Assembly: GCA_049314555.1 (NCBI GenBank)
Contig: JBMOEW010000005.1
Coordinates: 35,466-99,465 of the forward strand
Direction: 5' to 3'
Length of the DNA: 64,000 nt
Source of the DNA: REEB509 sp049314555
GTDB lineage: Bacteria > Pseudomonadota > Alphaproteobacteria > Caulobacterales > Aquidulcibacteraceae
Shown: piece by piece, positions 25,553 to 34,500 of the stretch
How positions within the stretch are numbered: position 1 is the first letter of the stretch
How the letters are laid out: every line of letters starts with the position of its first letter
Translations under genes and position numbers: made by a program
Notes under the pieces: model-generated
What the model was told of the DNA's origin: nothing
The model's database searches: none
Seen by the model: the letters and a program-made list of their open reading frames with translations, nothing else

Positions 25553-27076
25553 TTAAACCTCTTGATTGTACGCGCCCACTTCGGGGCGTTGGGCCAGGCG
25601 TGGCTTAACCTCTTGGCGGAACAGCGCCCTCATATCGTCGTCACTGGTCATGCTTTCCACCACAATCACCAATTCCGGCTTGTTGGACGACGCCCGCACC
25701 AAAACCCAGGCGCCGTCTGCCAGGGTGACACGCACCCCGTTGACGGTGTTCACGTCCCGGATGGCACGGCCAAGGATCGTGCCGCCAGCCGCCGCAAGGG
25801 CTTGATAGTCGCGGACGACGCTGTCAACGACGGCATATTTGATTTCATCTGCGCAGTGGGCGGCCATGGTGATTGAGGAGTAAGAGACAGGCAAAGCCGC
25901 GCGCAGTTGCGAGAGGCTCTTGCCGGGATTGCGATCCAGCATTGCAAGGACGGCGCCGGCCGCGACAATCCCGTCGTCGTAACCCCGCCCGATGGGGGCG
26001 CGGAAGAAGAAGTGGCCAGACTTTTCAAAGCCAGCGAGGGCCGAGAGCTCAGTGGTTCGCCGCTTGATATACGAGTGGCCTGTTTTGAAATAGTCCACGG
26101 TGGCGCCGTTGGCTTGCAGGACGGGATCGAGCGCATAAAGCCCGGTGGATTTGACATCGACCACGAAGGTGGCGTTGGGATGTTGGGCGGAAAGATCCCG
26201 TGCCAGCATCAGTCCGATTTTGTCCGCGAAGATCTCAGCGCCCGTATCATCGACGACGCCGCAGCGATCGCCATCACCGTCAAAGCCGAGGGCCAGATCG
26301 GCGCCATGCTCCTTGACCGCTATGGCCATGGCGTGGAGCATTTCTTCGTCTTCTGGGTTGGCGTTGTAGCGGGGGAACGTCCAGTCCAGGTTGCAATCAA
26401 GCTCGATCACGTCTGCGCCCATGCGGCGAAGGGCTTCCGGGGCGAAGGCACCGGCCGTGCCGTTACCGCACGCTGCCACAACCCGCAGCTTGCGCTTCAA
26501 GGTGACGCCTGCGGACACTTCGGCCAAATAGCGCGCGGTGAAATCTTCCACCCGCGTGAGGGAGCCGCCTGCGCGGGGCGCGAAGCGGGCGTTTAGAACA
26601 ATGTCTCTTAAAGCCCCCATTTCGTCTGGGCCAAAGGTAAGCGGTGGATTTGCGCCCATCTTTACCCCGGTCCAGCCGTTTTCGTTGTGGGAGGCGGTGA
26701 CCATCGCCACACAGGGGCAGTCCAGGGCGAACTGGGCGAAGTAGGCCGTTGGCGACAAGGCAAGGCCAATATCCACCACGTCCATGCCGCCTTCCATCAG
26801 GCCGATGATCAGCGCCTGCTTGATGGACAAGGAATAGTGGCGATAATCATGTCCAACCGCAATGCGGGGGCGCACGCCCATGTCATGCACCAGCGTAGCA
26901 AGGCCAAGCCCAAGGGCCTGCACGCCCAGCAGGTTCAGTTCTGGCGGCTTTGACGAGCCAGGGGCACCAAACCACCAGCGCGCGTCATATTCGCGAAAGC
27001 CTGTTGGCTTGACCAACGGTGTGGTTTCAAATGCAGCGGTGTTGTTGGGAAGGTCTGTGGCAGGACGAAACGCCAT
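25553..27076 (-). CDS. Phosphomannomutase / phosphoglucomutase
   Basis: A 507-residue alpha-D-phosphohexomutase interconverting mannose or glucose 6- and 1-phosphates. The N-terminal region contains GFREYDARWWFG, the active Ser is in MVTASHNENGWTGVKMG, the metal loop is LGFDGDGDRCGVV, the sugar loop is in EKSGHFFF, and the C-terminal phosphate site is VRASSNKPELV. The ATG at 27076 gives the family N-terminus; upstream codons encode unrelated residues. No strong Shine-Dalgarno is visible. First gene of the phosphomutase-ugd-pgi operon, divergent from the hydrolase. Confidence 0.93.
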   Translation of the reverse strand: MAFRPATDLPNNTAAFETTPLVKPTGFREYDARWWFGAPGSSKPPELNLLGVQALGLGLATLVHDMGVRPRIAVGHDYRHYSLSIKQALIIGLMEGGMDVVDIGLALSPTAYFAQFALDCPCVAMVTASHNENGWTGVKMGANPPLTFGPDEMGALRDIVLNARFAPRAGGSLTRVEDFTARYLAEVSAGVTLKRKLRVVAACGNGTAGAFAPEALRRMGADVIELDCNLDWTFPRYNANPEDEEMLHAMAIAVKEHGADLALGFDGDGDRCGVVDDTGAEIFADKIGLMLARDLSAQHPNATFVVDVKSTGLYALDPVLQANGATVDYFKTGHSYIKRRTTELSALAGFEKSGHFFFRAPIGRGYDDGIVAAGAVLAMLDRNPGKSLSQLRAALPVSYSSITMAAHCADEIKYAVVDSVVRDYQALAAAGGTILGRAIRDVNTVNGVRVTLADGAWVLVRASSNKPELVIVVESMTSDDDMRALFRQEVKPRLAQRPEVGAYNQEV

Positions 27077-27200
27077 GGATACACCAGTGGAAATCTGAGC
27101 CGCCCTGCCTGATGGCAGGGGCTTGGGAAGCGCGGTGTATACGCAAAATTGCTGCGGTGCAAAGCGCGCTTGGTTAACGCAGGAAAGGGCCTCGATTGCG

Positions 27201-28355
27201 ATGAATTCGACCTTGATCCGTGAGCCTTTGACGGTGGCGTTCGAAGAAAAATCCCCGTTCAAGGAAACCTATGGCGGGGCCGATGTGGTGGTGTTGGACG
27301 GTCAACACCTGCATCTTGGCGAAAAGCGGCGCATCGTGCTCTTGTTCATGCACCCGACGGGGGTGATGAACCATTTGCCGCTTTCGGTCGCTTTGGCGCG
27401 GGCGGGCACGCCAGTGCTGACGGTTGCCTCGCGCTATCCCCACAACGACACCGCCCTGATCATGGAAAAGGTGGCCCTGGATATGGGGCGCTGGGTGCGT
27501 TATGCGATCGAGCGCTTGGGGTATCAGGGGGTTGTGCTGGCCGGATGGTCTGGCGGCGGGAGTTTGAGCCTGTTTTACCAGGCGCAAGCCGAAGCCCCTT
27601 CGATCGAGGCAACGCCCGCAGGCGATCCGGTGGACCTGGTGGGGGCGGGGCTGATCCCTGCGGTGGGGGTGATGCAGCTTGCAGCGCACGTGAGCCGCTC
27701 TGGTACGTTGGCCGAATGGATCGATCCAGCGATTGGCGATGAACTCGCGCCCTACAAGCGAAACGCGGATTTCGATATCTACGGCGATCCGCCGGCCGCG
27801 GCAGCGCCGTTCAGCGCCGCCTTCCAAAACGCTTATCGCGCGGCGCAGCGGGCTCGGATTGCGCGGATTGACGCGTTCGTGGACGACAAGCTTGGCTGGT
27901 TGCGGGCAAAAGGGCGCGCCAACGACGAGCACAGCTTTGTGGTGCATGGCACGATGGCGGACCTGCGCTGGCTTGATCCAGCCATCGACCCCAACGACCG
28001 GGTGCCGGGGCGGTGTTACATGGGCGACCCGCAGGTGGTGAACATGAGCCCGGCGCACTTGGCGCGGTTCACGTCTTTGCGGTCCTGGCTGTCGCAATGG
28101 TCGTCGCGGTCGCGGGCGCACGGCCCCGATTGTGCGGCCACTATCAGCGTGCCGGCCCTGGTGATCGAAAACAGTGCTGATGATGCCTGTACGCCAAGCC
28201 ATGCGGCGCGGATTGTAGCGGGCTTCAAGCGCGTGACCCCGGCCTTTCACCGGATCGCGGGGGCAAACCATTATTATCTCGGGCAACGGGAAAAGGCCGC
28301 GGAAGCGATTGGAATTATGCAAGATTGGTTGCGCACGCAGGGGTGGGCGCACTGA
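27201..28355 (+). CDS. Alpha/beta hydrolase
   Basis: A 384-residue alpha/beta-hydrolase. The nucleophile elbow is GWSGGGS, the acid is probably in ENSADDACTP, and the His is in AGANHYY near the C-terminus, in the expected order. An insertion of about 130 residues between nucleophile and acid forms a lid. No signal peptide. The ATG at 27201 follows AGGAAAGG at a 12-base spacing; an in-frame start at 27123 would add 26 residues overlapping the divergent promoter region. Substrate not predictable from sequence. Confidence 0.85.
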   Translation: MNSTLIREPLTVAFEEKSPFKETYGGADVVVLDGQHLHLGEKRRIVLLFMHPTGVMNHLPLSVALARAGTPVLTVASRYPHNDTALIMEKVALDMGRWVRYAIERLGYQGVVLAGWSGGGSLSLFYQAQAEAPSIEATPAGDPVDLVGAGLIPAVGVMQLAAHVSRSGTLAEWIDPAIGDELAPYKRNADFDIYGDPPAAAAPFSAAFQNAYRAAQRARIARIDAFVDDKLGWLRAKGRANDEHSFVVHGTMADLRWLDPAIDPNDRVPGRCYMGDPQVVNMSPAHLARFTSLRSWLSQWSSRSRAHGPDCAATISVPALVIENSADDACTPSHAARIVAGFKRVTPAFHRIAGANHYYLGQREKAAEAIGIMQDWLRTQGWAH

Positions 28356-28423
28356 GGGTAGGGGTTTGTTAAACCGGCCCCTGGATGATTGCCGCTTCGC
28401 GGTGCATCACGGCTTTGCTTTCC

Positions 28424-28876
28424 ATGCTTGACCTCTCTCCGGTGGCGCTTGCGGCGGCCAATATCTGTCCGGCGACCGGGCTCGCGACCGATTACCTCAA
28501 CCATTTCAATGAAGTGGCGATGCTCATTGAGATGTTGCCAATGATGCCGGAGGCTGCCCAAGACGTGCTGGACTGGGCCCCGCGCGCCTACCCAGACCAT
28601 TTCACCGTGACGGGTTTTCGGGACAAGGACTTGGCGGTTGCCGCCTGGCGGGCGGCGGACGTGGCGGTGATTGCGCGTTTTGAAGCGGCGTGCGTTGAGG
28701 TTGAAGGCCTGATCGGGCTTGTCCAGGAGAGCCTTCGCGGAGGGGAGGCCTTGGAGCGGATTGCCAGCGAAGGGGCTGCGATCTACGCCGCGATCAGCGC
28801 TGCCGGGGCGATCATCCTGGGTGAAAACGTGCCGGAGGGCGAGGACCAGGCCGCCATTGACGCGCTGTTTGACTAA
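28424..28876 (+). CDS. Conserved-type alphaproteobacterial protein of unknown function
   Basis: A 150-residue, mostly helical protein. It begins MLDLSPVALAAANICPATGLATDYLNHFNEVAMLIEMLP, a pattern I recall from uncharacterised alphaproteobacterial proteins with DYLNHFNE and a following DHFTVTGFRDKDLA block. No catalytic motif, signal peptide or membrane helix is evident. The start at 28424 is preferred over 28385 because the conserved-looking part begins there. It lies 105 bases upstream of gpmA on the same strand. Confidence 0.75.
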   Translation: MLDLSPVALAAANICPATGLATDYLNHFNEVAMLIEMLPMMPEAAQDVLDWAPRAYPDHFTVTGFRDKDLAVAAWRAADVAVIARFEAACVEVEGLIGLVQESLRGGEALERIASEGAAIYAAISAAGAIILGENVPEGEDQAAIDALFD

Positions 28877-28980
28877 GGAGCGCCGCGCGTTGCACCCGTT
28901 GGCTCGACGAGGGGCCATGATCGATTGTATGTGCGGTGGCGCGCTGGTGTTAATTGACCCCACCTAAAGGACCGTTTGCG

Positions 28981-29694
28981 ATGCCGATGCTTGCCCTGAT
29001 CCGTCATGGCCAGAGTACCTGGAACCTGGAAAACCGCTTCACCGGTTGGGTGGATGTGGATCTGACGGCGGAGGGGGAGGCCCAGGCCAAGGACGCCGGC
29101 GCGTTGCTGGCTCTTTCTGGTGTGGCGTTTGATCGGGCGTATACGTCTGTGCAAACGCGGGCGATCCGCACCTGTACCTTGGCTCTTGAGGCGATGGGGG
29201 AGGCTTGGATCCCGGTGGTCAAGGATTGGCGCTTGAACGAGCGCCACTACGGTGCGCTCACTGGTCTGGACAAGGCCGAAACAGCCGCCAAGCACGGCGA
29301 AGACCAGGTGCATGTGTGGCGGCGCAGCTATGATGTGGCGCCGCCGCCGCTGGCCGCAGACAGTCCCTACAGCTTTTCCGGCGACAGGCGCTATGCGGGC
29401 GTTGCTTTGCCGGCAACCGAGAGCCTGAAAACCACCTTGGATCGGGTGTTGCCGTATTGGACGCACGCGATCGCTTCTGATTTGAATGCCGGGCGCAACG
29501 TGATTGTAGCCGCGCATGGCAACTCGTTGCGGGCGATCGTGAAGCACTTGTTTGCGGTGTCGGACGCCGCGATCACCGGGGTGGAGATCCCCACCGGCAA
29601 TCCGTTGTTGATCACCTTGGATCGTGACTTGAAGCCTACGGCTGCGCGCTATTTGAACGCGGCGCGCGCGCAAGCCCTGCCGGCGATGCCTTGA
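28981..29694 (+). CDS. gpmA: 2,3-bisphosphoglycerate-dependent phosphoglycerate mutase
   Basis: Interconverts 3- and 2-phosphoglycerate in glycolysis and gluconeogenesis. 237 residues, the usual dPGM length. The phosphohistidine motif is LIRHGQSTWNLENRFTGWVD with His9. The NERHYGALTGLDKAE signature and the second catalytic His in AAHGNSLRAIVKHL follow. AAAGGA upstream supports the ATG at 28981. Its TGA overlaps the probable TTG start of the deaminase gene. Confidence 0.96.
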   Translation: MPMLALIRHGQSTWNLENRFTGWVDVDLTAEGEAQAKDAGALLALSGVAFDRAYTSVQTRAIRTCTLALEAMGEAWIPVVKDWRLNERHYGALTGLDKAETAAKHGEDQVHVWRRSYDVAPPPLAADSPYSFSGDRRYAGVALPATESLKTTLDRVLPYWTHAIASDLNAGRNVIVAAHGNSLRAIVKHLFAVSDAAITGVEIPTGNPLLITLDRDLKPTAARYLNAARAQALPAMP

Positions 29695-30335
29695 GCGGGG
29701 GCTCCCACGACCAGTTTATGGCGCAGGCGCTGGAGCTCGCTTGGCAGCAATTGGGGCGCACGTGGCCCAACCCTAGCGTTGGCTGTGTGATTGTTGATCC
29801 TAGCGGGGCGGTCTTGGCGCAGGCCGCCACTGGCGACGGCGGGCGGCCCCATGCGGAAGAAACCGTTCTGTCGGATTTGGGGCCGCTGGCGCGCGGGGCC
29901 ACCGCCTATGTCAGCCTTGAGCCCTGCGGGAGCCGGTCTGGCGGGGGTGTTGCGTGTTCGCAACTGCTGATTGCTGCGGGGGTGGCGCAGGTTGTGATCG
30001 CTGTGCGCGATCCGCATCCGCATGGCGCGGGTGGGGTCGAAGCCTTGCGGGCGGCCGGGGTTCTCGTGATTGAGGACGTGTTGGCCGAGGAGGCCATTGA
30101 CCTCAATGCCGGCTTTTTCCATCGCCTCAAAACCGGCCGGCCGCTTGCCTTCATCGATGATGATCCGAGCGGCTACGATCAGGCGCTAACCCTTCATGCC
30201 GGAGAAGACGTGCTCGCTGGGCTTGAGCGCCTTGGGGCTCTTGGCCTGACGCGGGTGTTTGCGCGGCCGGGGACGCTTGAGGCCGATGCCCTGATTAACG
30301 CTCGCCTCGTTCCAGGCTCTGCGCCCGACGAATGA
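29691..30335 (+). CDS. RibD-type deaminase domain protein lacking the reductase domain
   Basis: A 214-residue protein whose first 145 residues match the zinc deaminase half of RibD. FMAQALELA is followed by GRTWPNPSVGCVIVD, the zinc/proton-shuttle motif HAEE, and PCGSRSGGGVAC with two zinc cysteines. In RibD the deaminase acts on the diaminopyrimidine intermediate of riboflavin synthesis and is fused to a reductase of about 200 residues. Here only about 70 unrelated-looking residues follow, so the reductase is missing. The probable TTG start (TTGA overlap with gpmA) keeps the helix HDQFMAQAL; an ATG at 29718 is the alternative. Its last 41 bases overlap the convergent glycosyltransferase. Confidence 0.8.
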   Translation: MSGGSHDQFMAQALELAWQQLGRTWPNPSVGCVIVDPSGAVLAQAATGDGGRPHAEETVLSDLGPLARGATAYVSLEPCGSRSGGGVACSQLLIAAGVAQVVIAVRDPHPHGAGGVEALRAAGVLVIEDVLAEEAIDLNAGFFHRLKTGRPLAFIDDDPSGYDQALTLHAGEDVLAGLERLGALGLTRVFARPGTLEADALINARLVPGSAPDE

Positions 30336-31353
30336 TTTTTTCATACAGCGCCATCGAGGTGCGCACGAAGGCGGTCTTGGTGAAGCTGGCTTCGTAGGCG
30401 CGCTCGCCGGCCTCTACGAGGCGCTGGGCCAGATCGGCGTCTTCTAGCACGCGTTTCAAGGCAATGCGCAGGGCTTCCACATCGTCTTTCGGCACGAGCA
30501 GCGCGTTTTCCTCATGGGTCACGGTGGCTGCGGGGCCTGCGGCGTCTGCGACCACCAGCGCCTTGCGCGAGGCCCAAGCCTCAATCGTGACATTGCCAAA
30601 CGGCTCGTAGCGGGAGGGGAACGCCACCACGTCGCAGGCGGCGAGCAGGGCTGCGCGGTCTGTGCGCCAGCCCAGGAAGCGCACGCGATCGCTAATGCCG
30701 AGGCCTGCGGCTTGGGCCTTTAGGTCTGCCTCCAGGGGGCCAGTACCTGCGATCCACACATACACGCCCGGCAGTTCGGCTGCCGCCTTGAGCAGGACGT
30801 CGAGGCCTTTTTTCCAGTGCAGGCGCGCCAAGGCGAGGGCGACGGGGGCATTTTCCGGCGTTTGCAGCAGGGAGCGATCGATCGGGGGGGCGCGTTCTAT
30901 GTTGGCGTAGCTGGATAGAACGCTGACGTGCTCTGGGTCTGCGCCCTCTTCGATAATGTGCCTGACCAGGTCTTTGGTCATGCCGGCGTGCCAGTCGCAG
31001 TTCTTGAAGCGCGACAGCTTATAGTAGCCGCCATACCAACCAAGGCTCCTGGCCTTCCATTTGGGGGGCGCAAACGTGCCGGCGCGGCCCATCCAATAGT
31101 GCAGTACATCGGGCTGGAGGCGGTCGGCGGCTGCTTTGATGGCGTTTGAGGTTGGCGCGCGCCAGAGTTTATCGAAGGGGGCGGTGATCAGCTCGACGCC
31201 GGCGTCTTGGATCTGGCGGGTGCGTTCTTCGTTATGGTCCCGGCTGACGACGATCTGGGAGACGCCCGCTTCAGCCAATGCCAAGACGGAATCGAGCATG
31301 ATGCTCTCTGCACCGCCGTCTTTTGCTCCGGCCATGGCATGCAACACGCGCAT
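30295..31353 (-). CDS. Glycosyltransferase (GT4-like, GT-B fold)
   Basis: A 352-residue retaining glycosyltransferase. The N-terminal domain starts MRVLHAMAGAKDGGAESIMLD, the typical GGAE acceptor-side loop. The C-terminal donor domain has ALARLHWKKGLDVLLKA, DRVRFLGWRTDRAALLAACD and the EPFGNVTIEAWASRKALVV nucleotide-sugar motif. No membrane helix. The start is the ATG at 31353. The gene lies near kdsD and in a region rich in sugar-nucleotide genes, suggesting LPS or capsule assembly; donor and acceptor are not determinable. Confidence 0.92.
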   Translation of the reverse strand: MRVLHAMAGAKDGGAESIMLDSVLALAEAGVSQIVVSRDHNEERTRQIQDAGVELITAPFDKLWRAPTSNAIKAAADRLQPDVLHYWMGRAGTFAPPKWKARSLGWYGGYYKLSRFKNCDWHAGMTKDLVRHIIEEGADPEHVSVLSSYANIERAPPIDRSLLQTPENAPVALALARLHWKKGLDVLLKAAAELPGVYVWIAGTGPLEADLKAQAAGLGISDRVRFLGWRTDRAALLAACDVVAFPSRYEPFGNVTIEAWASRKALVVADAAGPAATVTHEENALLVPKDDVEALRIALKRVLEDADLAQRLVEAGERAYEASFTKTAFVRTSMALYEKIIRRAQSLERGER

Positions 31354-31601
31354 CAATCACCCACTCTGCTGTGCCGGGGTTGTAATGAAAGTGACGCATG
31401 TTGGTCACTACCCAAACGGCAGCGAGCGCAGTTGTGTTGCGGGCGTGCCGCAGTGCTGCACAGTGCGGAGCGCTCGGTTTGGGCGGATTTATCGCCTCTC
31501 TGCGAGAAAAAACACCATTTGGTTCAATTGTTTAGGAAAAACATGGCCGATGCGCTGAATGGTTTCTGGACAAAACGCAGGCTGGGCGGCATTGCGCGCA
31601 T

Positions 31602-32582
31602 ATGAGTGTGAGATTGGATCCGACCCGGGCGCTTAGCGTGGGGCAAGAGGCGGTGCGGGCGGAGTCCCGGGCGCTGGACCTGTTGGCTGTGGCGCTGGGG
31701 GAAGGGCTGCGGGAGCCGTTTTTAGCGGCTGCGCAACTGATGCATGCCGCGCGCGGGCGGGTGATTGTGACGGGGATGGGCAAGAGCGGGCATATCGCGC
31801 GAAAGATTGCCGCCACCCTGGCTTCCACCGGGCGGCCGGCCCAATTTGTTCATCCGGCAGAGGCCAGCCACGGCGACCTTGGCATGATCACGGCCGACGA
31901 TGTGGTGCTCGCGTTATCGCGCTCTGGGGAAACCGGGGAGTTGAACGACCTGATCTATCACTGCCGGCGGCTTTCAATCCCGCTGATTGGCATGACCTTC
32001 AAACCCGCCAGCACGCTGGCGATGGCGTCTGATCCGGCGCTGGTGTTGCCCGATTGCGGCGAGGCCAGCGAGGCGGCACCGGCGCCGACCGTTTCGACCA
32101 CGATGTGTTTGGCGATGGGGGATGCGCTGGCGGTGGCACTGCTGGACGCTCAGGGGTTTTCGGCCCAGGACTTCAAGTCCATCCATCCCGGCGGCACGCT
32201 TGGGGCTGCGCTCAAGCATGTCCGTGACATCATGTACACCGGCGATCGCCTGCCGTTGATTGCGCCGGATCTGGCGGTGCCGGAGGGGTTGAAGGCGATC
32301 AGCGCGGGGGGGCTGGGCTGTGTTGGGGTGGTGGCGGCCAATCAGCTGGTCGGGGTGATTACCGACGGGGACGTGCGCCGCAACCTCACGCCCGCGACCT
32401 TTTCTGGGCCTTCTTCTGCGTTGATGACACACAATCCCCGCACGATTGCACCAAACGCGTCGCTGGCTGACGCGCTGTCGGTGATGAACGCGCTGAAGAT
32501 TACCAGCCTTTTTGTGGTGGAGGGGGCGACGCCGGTGGGCGTGTTGCACATCCAGCAATTGCTGGCGGCGGGGGTGCGTTAA
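31602..32582 (+). CDS. kdsD: Arabinose 5-phosphate isomerase (KdsD/KpsF)
   Basis: Converts ribulose 5-phosphate to arabinose 5-phosphate, the first step to Kdo for lipid A inner core. 326 residues, the usual length. The SIS domain (about residues 40-170) contains VTGMGKSGHIARKIAATLAS and SRSGETGEL. DFKSIHPGGTLG links to two CBS domains (about 205-326). No other kds genes are here. The ATG at 31602 is preceded by 245 bases with no gene. Its 3' end overlaps the convergent oxidoreductase by four bases. Confidence 0.93.
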   Translation: MSVRLDPTRALSVGQEAVRAESRALDLLAVALGEGLREPFLAAAQLMHAARGRVIVTGMGKSGHIARKIAATLASTGRPAQFVHPAEASHGDLGMITADDVVLALSRSGETGELNDLIYHCRRLSIPLIGMTFKPASTLAMASDPALVLPDCGEASEAAPAPTVSTTMCLAMGDALAVALLDAQGFSAQDFKSIHPGGTLGAALKHVRDIMYTGDRLPLIAPDLAVPEGLKAISAGGLGCVGVVAANQLVGVITDGDVRRNLTPATFSGPSSALMTHNPRTIAPNASLADALSVMNALKITSLFVVEGATPVGVLHIQQLLAAGVR

Positions 32583-33556
32583 AGCTCCAAGACGATCTTT
32601 CCCGCGTGTTCGCCAGACGCCATGCGGGCTTGGGCGGCATCGGCTTGCGCCAGGGGAAACCGGGAGTCGATCACCGGTTTGAGCTGGCCGCTCGCAACCC
32701 AGGGCCAGACATTGGCTTGCACTGCCGCGGCCAAGCGTGCCTTTTCCGCGCGGGGTCTAGAGCGCAGCGTGGAGCCGGTGACCACCAGGCGTTTCAGCAT
32801 GATGCGCATCAGATCTGCCTGGCCAATCGCCCCTTGCAGGGTGGCGATGATCGACAGGCGGGCGAAGTCGTTCATAATCGAGAGGTTTTTCGGCAGATAG
32901 GGGCCGCCAACCATGTCCAAGATGACGTCCACGCCGCCGGCCTGCTTTAAGATGGCCTCGAAGTCTTCGGTGCGATAGTTTATGGCGCGGGTGGCCCCAA
33001 GGTGTTCGCACAGGGCGGTTTTGTGTTGGTCGCCGGCGGTGGCGTAAACGGTTGCGCCGTGGGCTTTGGCCATTTGGATGGCGGTTGTGCCGATGCCGGA
33101 GGCACCGCCATGCACCAGAAACGCCTCATTTGGCTTCAGGGCTGCGGCTTCAAAGACATTGGCCCACACTGTGAGCACCGTTTCTGGCAGCAGGGCTGCT
33201 TCAGCCATTGTCAGATTTGCGGGCACCGGCAGGGCCGCGCCGGCATCAGCGAGGGCGTATTGCGCATAGCCGCCGCCGCCCAGGAGGGCTGTGACCGCGT
33301 CGCCTTCTTTCCAACGCGTGACCCCTTCGCCGCAGGCTGCAATGTGGCCGGCTGCTTCCAGACCCATGGTGTTTGGGGCCCCGGCCGGCGGAGGGTAGAG
33401 GCCCGCGCGTTGGACGAGATCGGGACGGTTCACGCCCGCGGCGACCACTTTGATCAGAACTTCGCCTGGACCAGGATGGGGCGTTTCGATCTCGATCAAC
33501 CGCAGGGGGGCTTGGCCGTCATGGTGAACGGCCTGCATGGTAAGGGGGAGGCTCAT
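32579..33556 (-). CDS. NAD(P)H quinone oxidoreductase (zinc-independent MDR family)
   Basis: A 325-residue medium-chain dehydrogenase/reductase of the PIG3/QOR type. It begins MSLPLTMQAVHHDG and has VAAGVNRPDLVQRAGLYPPP, then the NADPH loop VHGGASGIGTTAIQMAK. The catalytic zinc cysteines of alcohol dehydrogenases are missing, as expected for quinone reductases. It probably reduces quinones or enones with NADPH. Divergent from the DUF1192 gene with 75 bases between them. Confidence 0.92.
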   Translation of the reverse strand: MSLPLTMQAVHHDGQAPLRLIEIETPHPGPGEVLIKVVAAGVNRPDLVQRAGLYPPPAGAPNTMGLEAAGHIAACGEGVTRWKEGDAVTALLGGGGYAQYALADAGAALPVPANLTMAEAALLPETVLTVWANVFEAAALKPNEAFLVHGGASGIGTTAIQMAKAHGATVYATAGDQHKTALCEHLGATRAINYRTEDFEAILKQAGGVDVILDMVGGPYLPKNLSIMNDFARLSIIATLQGAIGQADLMRIMLKRLVVTGSTLRSRPRAEKARLAAAVQANVWPWVASGQLKPVIDSRFPLAQADAAQARMASGEHAGKIVLEL

Positions 33557-33631
33557 TAAGGATCCTTGCGGTTAGGCTGCGATTTGCCGAACGAGGACTT
33601 TTTCGTTTAGAGTGGGGTTGGAGGTCGCGCG

Positions 33632-33841
33632 ATGCGTGAGGACGATTTCTATACCCCAAAACCAGCGCAAGTCGATGGGATCGCCTTATCTGCCGTCGCA
33701 CGGGAAGCCCTTTCGATTCAAGAACTAGAGGCGCGGATCGTGGCGCTGCAGGCCGAAATCGCCGCCTGCGAGGGGGCCATCAACCTTAAGCGCTCGCAAC
33801 GCAGTGCCGCCGATGCGCTGTTTGGGGGCAATACGTCATAG
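33632..33841 (+). CDS. DUF1192 family small protein
   Basis: A 69-residue coiled-coil-forming protein. The C-terminal half LSIQELEARIVALQAEIAAC with the tail KRSQRSAADALFG is the DUF1192 pattern. Function unknown; the gene is typically beside the rcdA/DUF1465 gene, as here (40 bases apart). A purine-rich GGAGG precedes the ATG. Confidence 0.9.
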   Translation: MREDDFYTPKPAQVDGIALSAVAREALSIQELEARIVALQAEIAACEGAINLKRSQRSAADALFGGNTS

Positions 33842-33881
33842 CCGTTTCACAAACGGCCCCGCATTTGCTTCCAGCCATGGC

Positions 33882-34412
33882 ATGACCGATATGACGCCCC
33901 AAACCGTTACGACCGTTTCGCTTTCGCCGACCGTGGCGGATCGGATTTTCACGTTCGCCAAGTCCAGCATGTTCGAGCGAACGTTTCGCGACGGCATGTC
34001 TTTGGTGGAGGAAACCGCGGCCTATCTCGATGGACCGGGGCGGGCGGCTTCCAAGCGCCTGCCGCGGATCGCAGCGCTGACTTATGCGGCGGAAAGCATG
34101 CGGCTCACCACGCGCTTGATGCAGGTGGCGTCTTGGCTGCTGGTGCAGCGCGCTGTTCGCGAAGGCGAGATGGACGTGCACGAGGCGGCGAGCGACCGTT
34201 ATCGGTTGACGGTGCGGCCGGATGCGCCGCCGCTTGGGCTTGGTGCCATGTCCGATCTGCCGGAAGGGCTGTTGGGGCTGATCGAGCGCGGGGACGCCCT
34301 TTACGAGCGCGTGCAGCGCCTGGACGAAGACATGTATGCCGGGGCTGAAGATGCCAACCCGGTGTTTGATCAAGTGGCACGGTTGCGGGCGGCGTTCGGC
34401 AAGCCGCAGTAG
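33882..34412 (+). CDS. rcdA: RcdA-type regulator of CtrA degradation (DUF1465)
   Basis: A 176-residue helical protein, almost the same length as Caulobacter RcdA (175). It shows the DUF1465 pattern: FTFAKSSMFERTFRDGMSLVEE, ETAAYLDGPGR, and TYAAESMRLTTRLMQVASWLL. In Caulobacter RcdA links CpdR-primed ClpXP to substrates including CtrA during the G1-S transition. Presence here implies a CtrA-type cell cycle; CpdR, PopA and CtrA are outside the window. The ATG at 33882 gives the family N-terminus; upstream in-frame residues to 33804 overlap DUF1192 and are not conserved-looking. A bidirectional terminator follows. Confidence 0.9.
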   Translation: MTDMTPQTVTTVSLSPTVADRIFTFAKSSMFERTFRDGMSLVEETAAYLDGPGRAASKRLPRIAALTYAAESMRLTTRLMQVASWLLVQRAVREGEMDVHEAASDRYRLTVRPDAPPLGLGAMSDLPEGLLGLIERGDALYERVQRLDEDMYAGAEDANPVFDQVARLRAAFGKPQ

Positions 34413-34432
34413 TTGGCCGCTCTCATGCACAA

Positions 34433-34459
34433 AAAAGGCCGCTGTTGCAGCGGCCTTTT
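34433..34459. terminator. Bidirectional rho-independent terminator (rcdA / rpmE)
   Basis: A perfect 12-bp stem, AAAAGGCCGCTG (34433-34444) and CAGCGGCCTTTT (34448-34459), with a TTG loop. The T-rich 3' arm in either direction means it can stop transcripts of both convergent genes rcdA (+) and rpmE (-). Confidence 0.93.
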
Positions 34460-34500
34460 GCTTATCTGGGCTTGAGTTCGGGCGTCAGTAGGATTGCCGT

